From Gemmatimonadales bacterium (GTDB lineage Bacteria > Gemmatimonadota > Gemmatimonadetes > Gemmatimonadales > GWC2-71-9): 64,000 nt of DNA. A program made the translations under genes and the position numbers. The notes beneath the pieces were generated by a model. That model made no database searches. It saw only the letters and a list, made by a program, of their open reading frames with translations, and was not told the origin of the DNA. This document shows, piece after piece, positions 8,670-17,385 of this stretch. The stretch covers positions 16,349 to 80,348 of the forward strand of contig DASYCE010000006.1 of NCBI GenBank assembly GCA_036500345.1. The letters run 5' to 3'. Positions within the stretch are counted from its first letter, which is position 1, and each line of letters begins with the position of its first letter.

Positions 8670-9293
8670 TCACGGCGACCGGTACTTCGCGAACTGCGGC
8701 ACCGGGTGCCCCAGAAACTCCTCGAACGGCTGTAGTTCCCGCATCGCGCGGATATCCGAAGGAGTGACGAGATCCAGTTTCGTCAGGACCTCGTCGAGTG
8801 GTGCATGCATCTCGGTGACCAGGTACGCGCCATAGAGATGACGCGCCCGCCATGCGACGGTACAGTGGAGCAGGACCTTGCCATCGGTTCCTGCGATCGC
8901 CGCGGCGAGTGACTTCACCGCCGCCGGCGTAAACGGCATCACCGAGTCGCCCCGCATCGGCAGATAGACGTACTGCATGCCGAGTTGCTTGACGACCGCG
9001 GCCTCGTCGAATCCGACGCGCGCCATTTCCCCCGGCGATCGCAGGTTCACCACCGTCGTGACGCCGCGCGCTTTCATCTCGCGAAGCCCCTTCTCGGTTG
9101 GCTGACCGGCGACGAACAGTCGGTCGCCGGCCGAGAAGAACAGACCCTGGAACATCCCGGTCGTGTCGAAGTTCACGAACTTCGGGATGCTCCCAGGGCT
9201 CGACCCTTGGGCTCCCTGCGCGGCGGCCACCGGCGGGACGGCACTCAGCAGAGCACCGGTGATCAGTATCCGTCCTGCGGTGAATCTCGTCAT
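8670..9293 (-). CDS. Exported dual-specificity-phosphatase-like protein
   Basis: This 207-residue protein starts at ATG 9293 with GGAG a few bases upstream. A signal peptide spans about residues 1-26 (ILITGALLSAVPPVAAAQG). The body matches the BLH/DUF442 phosphatase-like fold: FVAGQPTEKGLREMKARGV, TTVVNLRSPGE, then a P-loop HCTVAWR with Cys144 and Arg149. The CX4R spacing fits that family, where the usual loop is C-R-S-G-T-R. Here Ser and Gly are replaced by Val and Ala, so catalytic activity is uncertain. The substrate is unknown. The long open frame running upstream to 10199 is not coding. Confidence 0.75.
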   Translation of the reverse strand: MTRFTAGRILITGALLSAVPPVAAAQGAQGSSPGSIPKFVNFDTTGMFQGLFFSAGDRLFVAGQPTEKGLREMKARGVTTVVNLRSPGEMARVGFDEAAVVKQLGMQYVYLPMRGDSVMPFTPAAVKSLAAAIAGTDGKVLLHCTVAWRARHLYGAYLVTEMHAPLDEVLTKLDLVTPSDIRAMRELQPFEEFLGHPVPQFAKYRSP

Positions 9294-9734
9294 CACGATC
9301 TCCTGGAGAAGGCGCACTGGACGCCCCAATCTCACCCGATCGTTCGCAGGGGGTGTGATGGAATTGTGCGGGCCGTGAGCGGACCTTGTCCGCGGCGTCC
9401 CGCTTGATGTCCGCAGTCGCCCGCACCTGTCCCGCATAAGCGCCGCAACGCCGGAACCGGCGCCGGCACCCGATCCGGTACCGGCACCCGTTCCATCGCC
9501 ATCGCCGGTACCGGTGTCAGTGCAACCGCCGGGATCCCCCATTGACCCGGCGAAGCAGGTGTCATGATGCATCGCCCGCTGCGGCCGCAGCGGCAGCAGA
9601 AGAGACGGCGTGCGGATCAGGTCATCGATTCGCACGCCGGCCTCGTTGTTAATTACATTCACGTCGACCTGAATCGTCTCCGTCCCGAACCTTGACGAAT
9701 GGTACCAGCCGCGCTGATTGATCCCCACCGGCCG
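9294..9734. other. 441-base divergent gap with low-complexity tract
   Basis: This gap separates the leftward phosphatase-like gene from the rightward lipoprotein. It holds an inverted repeat GCGGAC-CTT-GTCCGC (9379-9393), 86 bases upstream of the leftward gene, and the tract at 9451-9530. A 43-codon Arg-rich open frame (9564-9695) starts ATGATG, overlapping the stop of the Pro-rich frame. An AT-richer stretch lies near 9645-9662. I see no convincing gene. It may contain the remains of one. Confidence 0.5.
9451..9530 (+). repeat. Imperfect CCGGYACC low-complexity repeat
   Basis: The tract consists of degenerate units of CCGGTACCGGCACC type. Read on the plus strand it encodes alternating Pro with Ala, Val or Ser (PEPAPAPDPVPAPVPSPSPV) up to a TGA at 9565-9567. 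On the minus strand it encodes Gly-Thr/Gly-Ala repeats. The plus frame has no ATG, GTG or TTG start after the preceding stop, so it is at best the tail of a decayed Pro-rich protein. Confidence 0.6.
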
Positions 9735-10526
9735 ATGCTGCAGCGACTGATCTGCGCGGTCGTGCCGTGCCTGCTCGCGGCCTGCGCCCACAATCCGCCG
9801 TTGACCTTCGACGCCGGACTGAGACACGTGGTGCCACGTCCATATGGCCTCCACTCGGAGCCCACTGACGGCACTGATCGCCTCGGGTTCGCTCCCCTTG
9901 AATCGTCCGCGCTGCCACCCGGCGAACGCGAGATCCGCCTGGAGATCGATTGCGGTGGCTGTACTCCGAAGTATGTCTTTCGCATCCGGACCGCCGACCA
10001 TCGCGCAGTCGGCGAGGCGTATCTGCTTGAGGGGCATTTTGCTCCGGATCCAGGAGACACGGCCGGGGCGCGACAATTCCGCGAAGTCGAGGCACGCAAC
10101 GACAGTGACCGTCGCGTCTTTCGCTGCGGACCGTGGATCCGCAGAGGGGATGGAGAACTCGAGGGTTGCAGGATCGGCGCTCCGATCAACTGGCACCACG
10201 TATTACGCTTGCTCGACCAGAGCGGTGTCCTGCGTGCAGTGGTCGACACTGGATACGACCCCGAGCCCCCCGGTTATCGCTTCATCAAGCCGGGCGGGCG
10301 AGATCCTGTCACCGGCGTCGATCTCCTGCCGATCGTGCAACGGCCGCCATGCCGAGACATCACCGGAGAATCACTGTTTATCGAGATGCTTGATGGCATC
10401 CACTACGGCACGGCGACCTTCTCGTGCCTCGACGTGCACGGGCCGCCGGGAACGGAGCATGATCGCGCGCGGCGATTGCGTGATCAGCTGGCCAATCTGC
10501 TACCGCGTCCGACCTGGGATAATTGA
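9735..10526 (+). CDS. Hypothetical lipoprotein
   Basis: The product is 263 residues from ATG 9735, which directly precedes a lipoprotein signal (LICAVVPCLLAAC, lipobox LAAC with Cys17). The reading frame opens further upstream at 9699, but the lipobox fixes the later start. I do not recognise a family. Visible features are paired cysteines (CGGC near residue 75, FRCGPW, EGCRIG, PPCRD, FSCLDV) and a mostly beta-like, charged mature region. It should be anchored in the outer or inner membrane facing the periplasm. It converges on the DUF2911 gene with 13 bases between the stops. Confidence 0.7.
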   Translation: MLQRLICAVVPCLLAACAHNPPLTFDAGLRHVVPRPYGLHSEPTDGTDRLGFAPLESSALPPGEREIRLEIDCGGCTPKYVFRIRTADHRAVGEAYLLEGHFAPDPGDTAGARQFREVEARNDSDRRVFRCGPWIRRGDGELEGCRIGAPINWHHVLRLLDQSGVLRAVVDTGYDPEPPGYRFIKPGGRDPVTGVDLLPIVQRPPCRDITGESLFIEMLDGIHYGTATFSCLDVHGPPGTEHDRARRLRDQLANLLPRPTWDN

Positions 10527-10539
10527 CGCCGGCGCCGAT

Positions 10540-11757
10540 CTACTGCACCACGATCGGCGCCGTCCACCGGAACGACCCCCACTCCAGCACCATCGTGCCG
10601 TGGCGCGCATCGCCCGGCACGATCGACATGGTGAATTCCTCGACCGGTGCCGACATCGTTCCCACAACCAGCGGTCGCCGGCCGAGATCGTACTTCGGGT
10701 TGTACTCCGTTCCCCACTGGCCGTACTGCGTGTTGACGATCAGGTCGACTTCACTCTTCGTCGGCACCGTCCAGAGCGTGTAGGTCCCTGGCGCCAGCTG
10801 CATTCCCGCCAGCGTCATCGGCGCGGTGGCGGTGAATTGCGTCGCGGCGTTGGCACCGGTGCGCCAAACGTCACCGTATCGCACGATATTGCCGAGGAGG
10901 ACGCGGCCGCGCATCAACGGGCGCCCGTAATCGACGGAGATCGTGTCGTGACCGATCACGCCGCGCGCCGTGTCGCGCACGCTGAGTTGCGTCGGGCCAC
11001 CCTTCGCCGCCTCCTCGGCCGCGAATCGCGCACCGATCGCCTCCACATCCGGAAGCGAATCGGTGAGGCGCCGGACTTCCACCTTGTACGTCGTTCCCGC
11101 GCCCGAATAGGTGAGCATCCGGTGCGCCGAGTCGAAGGTCGCGGTGGCGGTTCCCGAGAGCCAGTCGTGGCTCAATGATGCTCGGCCGTTGCCAAGGATG
11201 CGCACCACGCCGCGATGCAGCGAGAAGCGGTCGAACTCCCGATCGATGTAGTACTGACGCAGCCTGATCGTCCCGCCGACCGGCGTTGACGGCGCGCTGG
11301 CGAACGCGGCCGCAAAGTAGAGATCGGTGAGCGAGTACATCTGCTCCAGTTGCGGCATCGCCAGCATCCCGCCGGGGTCCTGGTTGATGCGCACCACGCC
11401 GGTGCTGTCGGTCTTCACGATCCGGATTGCCTTCTTCGAGACATCCGCCACCACATGTCGCAGCCGCTCCTGCGGCGGCTCGCTCGGTGTCCGGATATCC
11501 ATCTCGAGGTGGCGAATGCTTCCATCCGACGCGAGCCGGATCTCTGTATGACGCCGCCGCACCCGCGGGAAGCGATCGACTTCATCGCTTGTGAGCCGGT
11601 TCCCGGTGCGGGTGACGCTTTCGATCGAAACGGTGTCGTTGCCGAGGAGCGCGACGAAGCCGTAGCGCGTTGGCGCGGCGGAGGAGCCGCATCCCGCCAG
11701 GAGGATCATGGCTGCGAGCGAGCGGGCGCACAGGACGTTGCGGGAATGGAGCGGCAC
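10540..11757 (-). CDS. DUF2911 lipoprotein
   Basis: From GTG 11757 the protein has 405 residues. It has a lipoprotein signal ending LLAGCGSS (Cys23) and GAGAG just upstream as a possible ribosome site. The C-terminal 170 residues match DUF2911: SVDYGRPLMRGRVLLG, DVWRTGANAATQFTA, LAPGTYTLWTVP, WGTEYNPKYD. The family is common in Gemmatimonadota and Bacteroidota and has no known function. The N-terminal half is a beta-rich region of unknown type. The same frame stays open to 12366 but runs antisense to the DinB gene, so the lipobox start is preferred. Confidence 0.85.
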   Translation of the reverse strand: MPLHSRNVLCARSLAAMILLAGCGSSAAPTRYGFVALLGNDTVSIESVTRTGNRLTSDEVDRFPRVRRRHTEIRLASDGSIRHLEMDIRTPSEPPQERLRHVVADVSKKAIRIVKTDSTGVVRINQDPGGMLAMPQLEQMYSLTDLYFAAAFASAPSTPVGGTIRLRQYYIDREFDRFSLHRGVVRILGNGRASLSHDWLSGTATATFDSAHRMLTYSGAGTTYKVEVRRLTDSLPDVEAIGARFAAEEAAKGGPTQLSVRDTARGVIGHDTISVDYGRPLMRGRVLLGNIVRYGDVWRTGANAATQFTATAPMTLAGMQLAPGTYTLWTVPTKSEVDLIVNTQYGQWGTEYNPKYDLGRRPLVVGTMSAPVEEFTMSIVPGDARHGTMVLEWGSFRWTAPIVVQ

Positions 11758-11916
11758 GAGAGCTCTCGGAAGAAGGAAGCCGGGATGAAATGTCTCGGGC
11801 CCTGTGGCCGATGCGGGAGGTTGGTGGTTTGGAAGGCGTAAGAGCGATCGAGGAGTATCTTTTTCGACCTCCTGCGAGTCATTCCGGTGCGCCACAGACC
11901 TGAAAGAGAGGGGACC

Positions 11917-12399
11917 ATGAGTACACGAAGCGATGGACATGCGGAGACGCTGCTCCGAGGCGCCCGTGACCTGGCGACACTCGTCGCCGGCCTGTCCGAT
12001 GCCGAATGGCAGACACCGATTCCCCACGACGGCCGCACCGTTGGCGTGGTGGTTCATCACGTCGCCAGTGTCTATCCGATCGAGATCCAGCTGGCGCTTG
12101 CGCTGGCTGCAGGCAAGCCGGTCACCGGTGTGACCTGGGACGTGATCGCCGCGATGAACGCCGCGCATGCGAACGACAACAAGGGATGCACCAAGGCGGA
12201 AGCGCTGGAAGTGCTTCGCGTCAACAGTGCGGAAGCCGCGGAGGCGATTCGCGGACTCAGTGATGCACAGCTCGACTCGGCGGCACCGATCTAGTTGTAC
12301 GCCGACGCGCCGCTGACCTGTCAGTTCATGCTCGAGGATCACGCGGTGCGCCACAGCTACCATCACCTGGGCAAGATTCGCAGCGCGCTCGGGCGATGA
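11917..12399 (+). pseudogene. DinB-like gene interrupted by an in-frame TAG
   Basis: ATG 11917 opens a DinB-type protein (LLRGARDLATLVAGLSDAEW, then VGVVVHHVASVYPIE). The frame stops at TAG 12292-12294 after 125 codons. Beyond the TAG the same frame continues for 34 more codons to TGA 12397-12399. It encodes LEDHAVRHSYHHLGKIRSAL, which is exactly the C-terminal His-rich helix expected in a DinB fold. One base change therefore truncates an otherwise full-length protein of about 160 residues. It may be a recent pseudogene, a sequencing error, or a readthrough site. AGAGAGGGG precedes the start. Its end overlaps the next ATG (ATGA at 12396). Confidence 0.8.
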
Positions 12400-13025
12400 T
12401 CGGGTCGGAGACTCTCCGCGGCTCGGGCGCTCCGGCGCCCGCGTCGTGGTACCCGCCGATCGCCGCGCCTGCGACGGCTGGCGCGGCGGGGCGCATCCTT
12501 GTTGCGCTGTCGGCGTGCGTCTTCGTCGGTGTCACGACGCTTCACGCGCAGAGCGATTCCGCTCGCGTTACGGCGATGGTCGGTTGTTACCGGCTGCACA
12601 TCGACGCTCCGACGCAGCAGGATCCCCAGATCTTCCGGCTTGACGCCGGGCGTCCGCTCGCGCGACTGCCGATGCTGCACCGAATGAACGACGGTCTTCG
12701 TCGCGTCCTTCACGATCATCCGCCGCCGCCGTTCGACACCGCTACGGCGTTTGGGAATTGGCGGCGGGTCATCCCCGACCGGTGGCTTCGGGCTCCTGAG
12801 CAGATCGAGGATTGGGGATGGAGCACTGCGTGGCAGATCAAGGGCGACACCTTGCAGATCAACTGGTCGAGCGGGTTTGATGTAATCACGTTCAACTTTC
12901 TCATCGCCAGCGACACACTGCGTGGCACCAGTCACTCCAGAGGTGATCAGGTTGGAACCGAATCAACGGTCGGCGCCTCGGCGTGGCGGACGAGCTGCCC
13001 GAGCGGAATGACTGGCGGCTCCTGA
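12396..13025 (+). CDS. Hypothetical exported protein
   Basis: This is a 209-residue protein. A long polar lead of about 32 residues is followed by a hydrophobic stretch (GRILVALSACVFVGVTTL, then HAQS), consistent with a signal peptide. The mature part begins VTAMVGCYRLHI and contains WQIKGDTLQINWSSGF, then SDTLRGTSHS and a late Cys (RTSCP). This pattern of small beta-rich exported proteins recurs in Gemmatimonadota-like genomes, but I know no function. The ATG overlaps the final TGA of the broken DinB frame, so it may originally have been coupled to it. Confidence 0.6.
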   Translation: MIGSETLRGSGAPAPASWYPPIAAPATAGAAGRILVALSACVFVGVTTLHAQSDSARVTAMVGCYRLHIDAPTQQDPQIFRLDAGRPLARLPMLHRMNDGLRRVLHDHPPPPFDTATAFGNWRRVIPDRWLRAPEQIEDWGWSTAWQIKGDTLQINWSSGFDVITFNFLIASDTLRGTSHSRGDQVGTESTVGASAWRTSCPSGMTGGS

Positions 13026-13093
13026 GGCGGCACCCGGAGCGGCGCGGCGTCCGGGGGCGTATATTCTCCACCCCCACCGAAAAGCCGAGCGGT

Positions 13094-13426
13094 ATGGATC
13101 TCATGGCGTTTCAGCGCGTGCGATCGGCGCTGCACGAGCTTGAAGAAGATCCGGCCTACATCGAACTGGTGACGCCTCCGATCGCCTGCCCGGAGTGCAG
13201 TCGGTTCTGGCGCGCCCTCAACCTCGCCACGACACGGGCAATGATTCTCGACCCCAATCCGGCGAACGAGCCAGAATTGCGCGATCGACTTCGCGACTTG
13301 CACGTTCTCGCCGTGGGACAGCTCGCGCCATTCTCCCGGTACATCGACGCCGCAGTGGCGGCGCTCGATGCGTGCCAGCTGCCGCCGCACCACGCCCGGA
13401 GCGACGACCCTCCCATTCATCCGTGA
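13094..13426 (+). CDS. Small hypothetical protein with CPxC motif
   Basis: The product has 110 residues from ATG 13094 (MDLMAFQRV); the second Met, three codons on, is an alternative. It is predicted helical and cytoplasmic, with one CPEC pair (IACPECSRFWRAL) that could bind metal or be redox active, and a later Cys (LDACQLPP). I recognise no family. The upstream 110 bases of open frame are Arg-rich and not protein-like. The next gene starts 24 bases after its stop, or overlaps it by GTGA if a GTG at 13423 is used. Confidence 0.5.
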   Translation: MDLMAFQRVRSALHELEEDPAYIELVTPPIACPECSRFWRALNLATTRAMILDPNPANEPELRDRLRDLHVLAVGQLAPFSRYIDAAVAALDACQLPPHHARSDDPPIHP

Positions 13427-13449
13427 CAGCACTCAATCAGGAGGGATCG

Positions 13450-13824
13450 GTGGAGCTTCGCCTCGGAGTGATTCGATCGGTGGTCGTCGCGCTCTGCTGC
13501 ACTGCGGCATCGCTGCACGCCCAGGTCGGTCTGCACGCACCGAAGCAACCCGTCGACACCGCGCCGGCGCCGACCTTGTTCGACCTCCGTCCGCCATCGG
13601 CCGATCTCCCTGCAAGCCCGCTCGCCCGCACCTGGCCGTTCGTCATCATCCGGCCTGCGCGACCGACTGTATGGCACTGCCCGATGCCGGTGATCGCGCT
13701 CGACTCGACGGCGCGCGACCGGATGCCGATCATCCGGCACGACAGCAGCCACAGCGAGCGGATGCCGGTTGCGAGCGGCGGATGTGTCAACGACCTGCAG
13801 CGCAAAAGGGAGCCGCACCGGTGA
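13450..13824 (+). CDS. Small hypothetical exported protein
   Basis: GTG 13450 is preceded by a strong AGGAGG ribosome site (13438-13443) and opens a signal peptide (LGVIRSVVVALCCTAASLHAQ). The total length is 124 residues. The mature part is rich in Pro, Asp and Ser, with two segments resembling each other (TWPFVIIRPARPTVWHCPMP and later DRMPIIRHDSSHSERMPVA). It has isolated Cys residues that could pair. No family is recognised. An alternative start at GTG 13423 overlaps the upstream stop but lacks a ribosome site. Confidence 0.55.
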   Translation: MELRLGVIRSVVVALCCTAASLHAQVGLHAPKQPVDTAPAPTLFDLRPPSADLPASPLARTWPFVIIRPARPTVWHCPMPVIALDSTARDRMPIIRHDSSHSERMPVASGGCVNDLQRKREPHR

Positions 13825-13870
13825 AACCGGTCTCGCTCTGCGCGCGCGGAGTTCTCCCGTCACCTGCGAC

Positions 13871-16333
13871 TCACTTCCGGAAGAGATAGCTCAGCTTCAC
13901 GAAGAAAGCGTCAGTGGTCCGCGCGAGCCCGCGAAAGGTGAACGGCGCAGGATCATCGTAGCTGCTGCCATACCCCGCGAAGATCACCGTCCCCGGGACC
14001 GGCCGGTACGAGAAGAGCCAGTTCAGGTCGAAGACGTTGCTCGACGATGCGGCGGTGCGTGTGAATCTTCCGCTGACTGGATCGCGCAGCAGGATCGGCG
14101 CGTTGGTGCGCGACTCATCTCGCAGCGAGTCGACCTGGCTCGCTGTGTACTGTCCGATCACCCGCACGAAGACCGCGCGGGAAAGCTGGTACTCCACCTT
14201 GAGCTGCGGTATCCGCGTCAACTGCGCCAGTGATCCGTCGGTGCGGCGATTCACCTGCGCGTGATTGTAGATCAGTTCGCTTCGAATCCGGTCTGTCGGC
14301 CGCCAGGTCACGTCCACGATGCTGAGCAGGATCTCCGCCGGTGCCCACTCCAGGAAGTTCTCGTCATGATGGGTGAGCACGAACGCCGAGAGCGAGAAAT
14401 GCTGGAACTGCGGCGTGGCGATGTTGCCGCCCAGGTCAAGATTGGTGATGTGCGGCTGCCCGGTGAACGGCACCGTATCGAGCGCCGTCGTCCCCGGGAC
14501 CCGTTCCTCGATCCAGTAGGTGGTGAAGAGTGATCCGGGATAACCGAACTTCTCGATCGAGATCCCGGTCCCCACCTGCCAGCCGCCCTTGAGGGTGAAC
14601 CCGAACGAGAAGTCCGCCTGCCGATCGTCATGCGAGATCGATTGTGTCGGCCGTCCCCAGTCGTTGATCCGGTCGCCAAGAAAGACATTGGCATTGAAGC
14701 TCTCCATCAGCGACCCGGGGCGGCCGGCGAGCGTGACGCTCGGAATGAGATTGGTGGTGATGAAGCCTGTGTTCGAGAGGAATCCGCTCGACGCCTGGAA
14801 GCGCCCGTCGACGCCGTACGACTGGACGCGGAGACCAAACTCTTTCCCGGCGTAGTTCGCAGTCGCCTTCCACATCGGCGCCCAGACGATCGGCGCCGTG
14901 GCGGTATCGCGTGTTGCGCTGGCACCGCCCTGCATCGTGACATCCCACGCCCCACCCAGTACCACACGTCCGTCGACCGCGCCGACGCGATTGAAGTTCG
15001 ACCCATCGATGCGATCGGTATAGACCATGCCGATGGTATTCTGGCCGCCGATATTCCGCCGCAGTCGCAGCGCATTGAGGACCGGATGCGTCGAGTCGAT
15101 TGACGCCACCGTACCATCGACACCGGAAAGGAGCGCGACCGTCGTCGAACCGACGGCACCGGTGACCTTGATCGCGGCCGACGGGTCAACGAGCCGGCGC
15201 GTGTAGATCAACTGCACCGGCGTGTTGAACAACTCCAATCCGTCGAGAAAGAACGGCCGCTTCTCCGGATAGAAGCTCGACGTGCGTGGATCGAGCTGGA
15301 GCTGCGGCACGTCGGCCTCGACCTGAGAGAAGTCTGGCCGCACCGTTCCCGCGACCGACAGCGTCGGAGTCGCTCCCCACCGCACCGTGGTGCCGACCCG
15401 CGGATCGCCGCCGCTGTAATTCCAGCGCGATCCCTGCGGCGATCCGGCCGTCGTGCTCGTGACTTCCGGTGTGACGTCGAGGACGAGACCGCGATGCAGG
15501 CCGGTGAGGCCGGTGAGCGTGCCGGATTGTGCGAGAAATGACGGCTGCGCCTGGAGCACCCGGGTCCACGTTTCCTGGTGCCCGGTCGCCTGGACCACGC
15601 GGATCACGTTGATCCCCCAGTCCTGCGGGTCGCGCGCCTGGTACCGCAGGCTCTTGAATGGAATCCGGATTTCGACATCGTACCCCGAGCTGGTGAGGCG
15701 CCCCTTCGAGGTGTACACAAAGTCGGGATTGAAGTCGACGACGAACGCGCCGGTCTGCGACGAGTTGGTGATGTCGATGTTGTGTCGCGGCGCATCACTC
15801 AGCATCCCGTCGGACTGCACGCCGAGTGGATTGACGCCGAAGGTGAACGCCTGGCGGCGATCGCCCTGCGGATCGAGGATCACTTCGACGTAGTCGTCGC
15901 CTGCGATCCTGTCGCGATCGGCGAGCGTGGCGCGGACGGAGGCCGAGTCCTGTCGGGCGTGAATCCCGAAGTAGATCGCGGTTGGTGAATACCACACCAG
16001 CACGACCGTCGAGTCATCCGCGGGGCGGTTGTCGGTCGGCACGTACTGGAAGAATCCGCGCAGCACCGCCGCATGCGACCACTGCGGTTCGTCGAATCGT
16101 CCGTCGATCATCACACCGGAATCGGCGGCACGAGGAATCGCCACCCGCGGTGCCGTGGAATCGGATTGCACCACGGCGAGCGCGGCGAGGAGAATCAGCA
16201 TGGTGCCACAATAGGCCACCGCCAATCGCCGGCGCCACGCATGTTGCGCCGCCGGTGCCGATTGCGTGCTGAGTGGTCCCGTTGGCGTGATGGATGGTGC
16301 CGGTTGCTCCACTGCTCTGCGCGCACCATACAT
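13871..16333 (-). CDS. DUF5916 outer-membrane protein with CBM9-like domain
   Basis: The protein has 820 residues. After a basic lead and a hydrophobic segment (RRRLAVAYCGTMLILLAALA) comes a carbohydrate-binding-9-like beta sandwich: IDGRFDEPQWSHAAV, then VLVWYSPTAIYFGIHA and DDYVEVILDPQGD. The DUF5916 region follows, including YPEKRPFFLDGLELF and VGTTVRWGATPTLSV. It ends in an aromatic strand (FFVKLSYLFRK) as beta barrels do. Such proteins are thought to be outer-membrane barrels, possibly glycan related. ATG 16333 is only 5 bases from the divergent start at 16339; a start nearer the hydrophobic segment is possible. The divergent LytS/LytTR pair may regulate it. Confidence 0.85.
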   Translation of the reverse strand: MYGARRAVEQPAPSITPTGPLSTQSAPAAQHAWRRRLAVAYCGTMLILLAALAVVQSDSTAPRVAIPRAADSGVMIDGRFDEPQWSHAAVLRGFFQYVPTDNRPADDSTVVLVWYSPTAIYFGIHARQDSASVRATLADRDRIAGDDYVEVILDPQGDRRQAFTFGVNPLGVQSDGMLSDAPRHNIDITNSSQTGAFVVDFNPDFVYTSKGRLTSSGYDVEIRIPFKSLRYQARDPQDWGINVIRVVQATGHQETWTRVLQAQPSFLAQSGTLTGLTGLHRGLVLDVTPEVTSTTAGSPQGSRWNYSGGDPRVGTTVRWGATPTLSVAGTVRPDFSQVEADVPQLQLDPRTSSFYPEKRPFFLDGLELFNTPVQLIYTRRLVDPSAAIKVTGAVGSTTVALLSGVDGTVASIDSTHPVLNALRLRRNIGGQNTIGMVYTDRIDGSNFNRVGAVDGRVVLGGAWDVTMQGGASATRDTATAPIVWAPMWKATANYAGKEFGLRVQSYGVDGRFQASSGFLSNTGFITTNLIPSVTLAGRPGSLMESFNANVFLGDRINDWGRPTQSISHDDRQADFSFGFTLKGGWQVGTGISIEKFGYPGSLFTTYWIEERVPGTTALDTVPFTGQPHITNLDLGGNIATPQFQHFSLSAFVLTHHDENFLEWAPAEILLSIVDVTWRPTDRIRSELIYNHAQVNRRTDGSLAQLTRIPQLKVEYQLSRAVFVRVIGQYTASQVDSLRDESRTNAPILLRDPVSGRFTRTAASSSNVFDLNWLFSYRPVPGTVIFAGYGSSYDDPAPFTFRGLARTTDAFFVKLSYLFRK

Positions 16334-16338
16334 TACTC

Positions 16339-17385
16339 ATGGCTTCGCTCCGGACTGGTTCGTGGCGCATCGTGGCGCTGGCGCTCTTCGCCGGCGTCTT
16401 TCTCACCGCGCAGCCGATGCTCATGAACGAAGCCGTCGGGCATCACATGACGCTCCGCAATGTGGTGCTGGAGATGCTCTTCTGGGTCGTCTGGGCCGGG
16501 TACACGCCAATTGTTCTCGCCGCAGCCAATCGTTGGCCTCTCGGTCTGGACATTCGCGCGCGTGAGCTGGTGCCGCACGTCGTGGTATCGGTCGTCCTGT
16601 CGCCGATCGCCGATTACACCTACATCGCGCTCGTGCCGACGTGGCGTCTGCTCACCGGTCACCTGACGCTGGCGCAGTACCCGGCGCAATTCACCAATCT
16701 CGGCGGCGCCCAGATCTGGGGTTTCTTCATGGGGATGCTCTACTACTGGGCCCTCCTCGTGCTGCTGACGACCTTCCGCTTTCGCGCCCTGTACGCCGAC
16801 ACCGAACGCGCGCTGACGGCTAGCAAGCTCGATGCGTTGCGATCGCAGCTGCGGCCCCACTTTCTCTTCAACACGCTCAATGCGATCTCGGTCCTCGCGC
16901 GGCAGGACCCCGACAAGGCGCAACAGATGCTGTTGCGGTTGTCGTCCCTGCTGCGCCGCAGCCTCGACGAGACCGCGCACGAGGTGCCGCTGCGCCAGGA
17001 ACTGGCATTTCTCGACGACTATCTCGACATCCAGCGCGTCCGGTTTGGCGACAAGCTCCAGGTTCGCATGGACATCGATCCGGCGGTGATGGACGTGCGG
17101 GTGCCGGTCTTCCTCCTCCAGCCGCTGGTCGAGAATTCGCTGCAGCACGGCGTCGCCGATGACGGCTCGTCGTTCGTCGCGATCGACGCGACCGAGCGCG
17201 ACGGCACGTTGCTGCTCCTGTTGACCGACGACGGCGTGCGCGCCGCGTCTCCTGGCGCGAAAGTCGGTGTCGGGCTGGGAAACACCCGCTCGCGGCTGGA
17301 ACATCTGTACGGCGGGCGTGCGTCGATCGAGGTCGTCCCGCGACGGGGGCACGGGACGCAGGTCGACATCCGGATTCCGCTGTGA
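16339..17385 (+). CDS. LytS-type sensor histidine kinase
   Basis: The product is 348 residues from ATG 16339. Four hydrophobic segments fill about residues 9-160 (WRIVALALFAGVFLTAQ, MLFWVVWAGYTPIVLAA, VVVSVVLSPIADYTYIAL, IWGFFMGMLYYWALLVLL). They form a membrane domain with almost no periplasmic loop. The His_kinase domain follows with LRPHFLFNTLNAIS (phospho-acceptor H174), the N box QPLVENSLQHGV and a late glycine box VGLGNTRSRLEHLYGG. It should autophosphorylate and pass phosphate to the LytTR regulator encoded by the overlapping next gene. The signal sensed is unknown; with no loop it may sense the membrane itself. Confidence 0.93.
   Translation: MASLRTGSWRIVALALFAGVFLTAQPMLMNEAVGHHMTLRNVVLEMLFWVVWAGYTPIVLAAANRWPLGLDIRARELVPHVVVSVVLSPIADYTYIALVPTWRLLTGHLTLAQYPAQFTNLGGAQIWGFFMGMLYYWALLVLLTTFRFRALYADTERALTASKLDALRSQLRPHFLFNTLNAISVLARQDPDKAQQMLLRLSSLLRRSLDETAHEVPLRQELAFLDDYLDIQRVRFGDKLQVRMDIDPAVMDVRVPVFLLQPLVENSLQHGVADDGSSFVAIDATERDGTLLLLLTDDGVRAASPGAKVGVGLGNTRSRLEHLYGGRASIEVVPRRGHGTQVDIRIPL

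Noticed and set aside
9451..9530. CRISPR or minisatellite
   Set aside because: Units are short, irregular and without spacers; it is simple low complexity.
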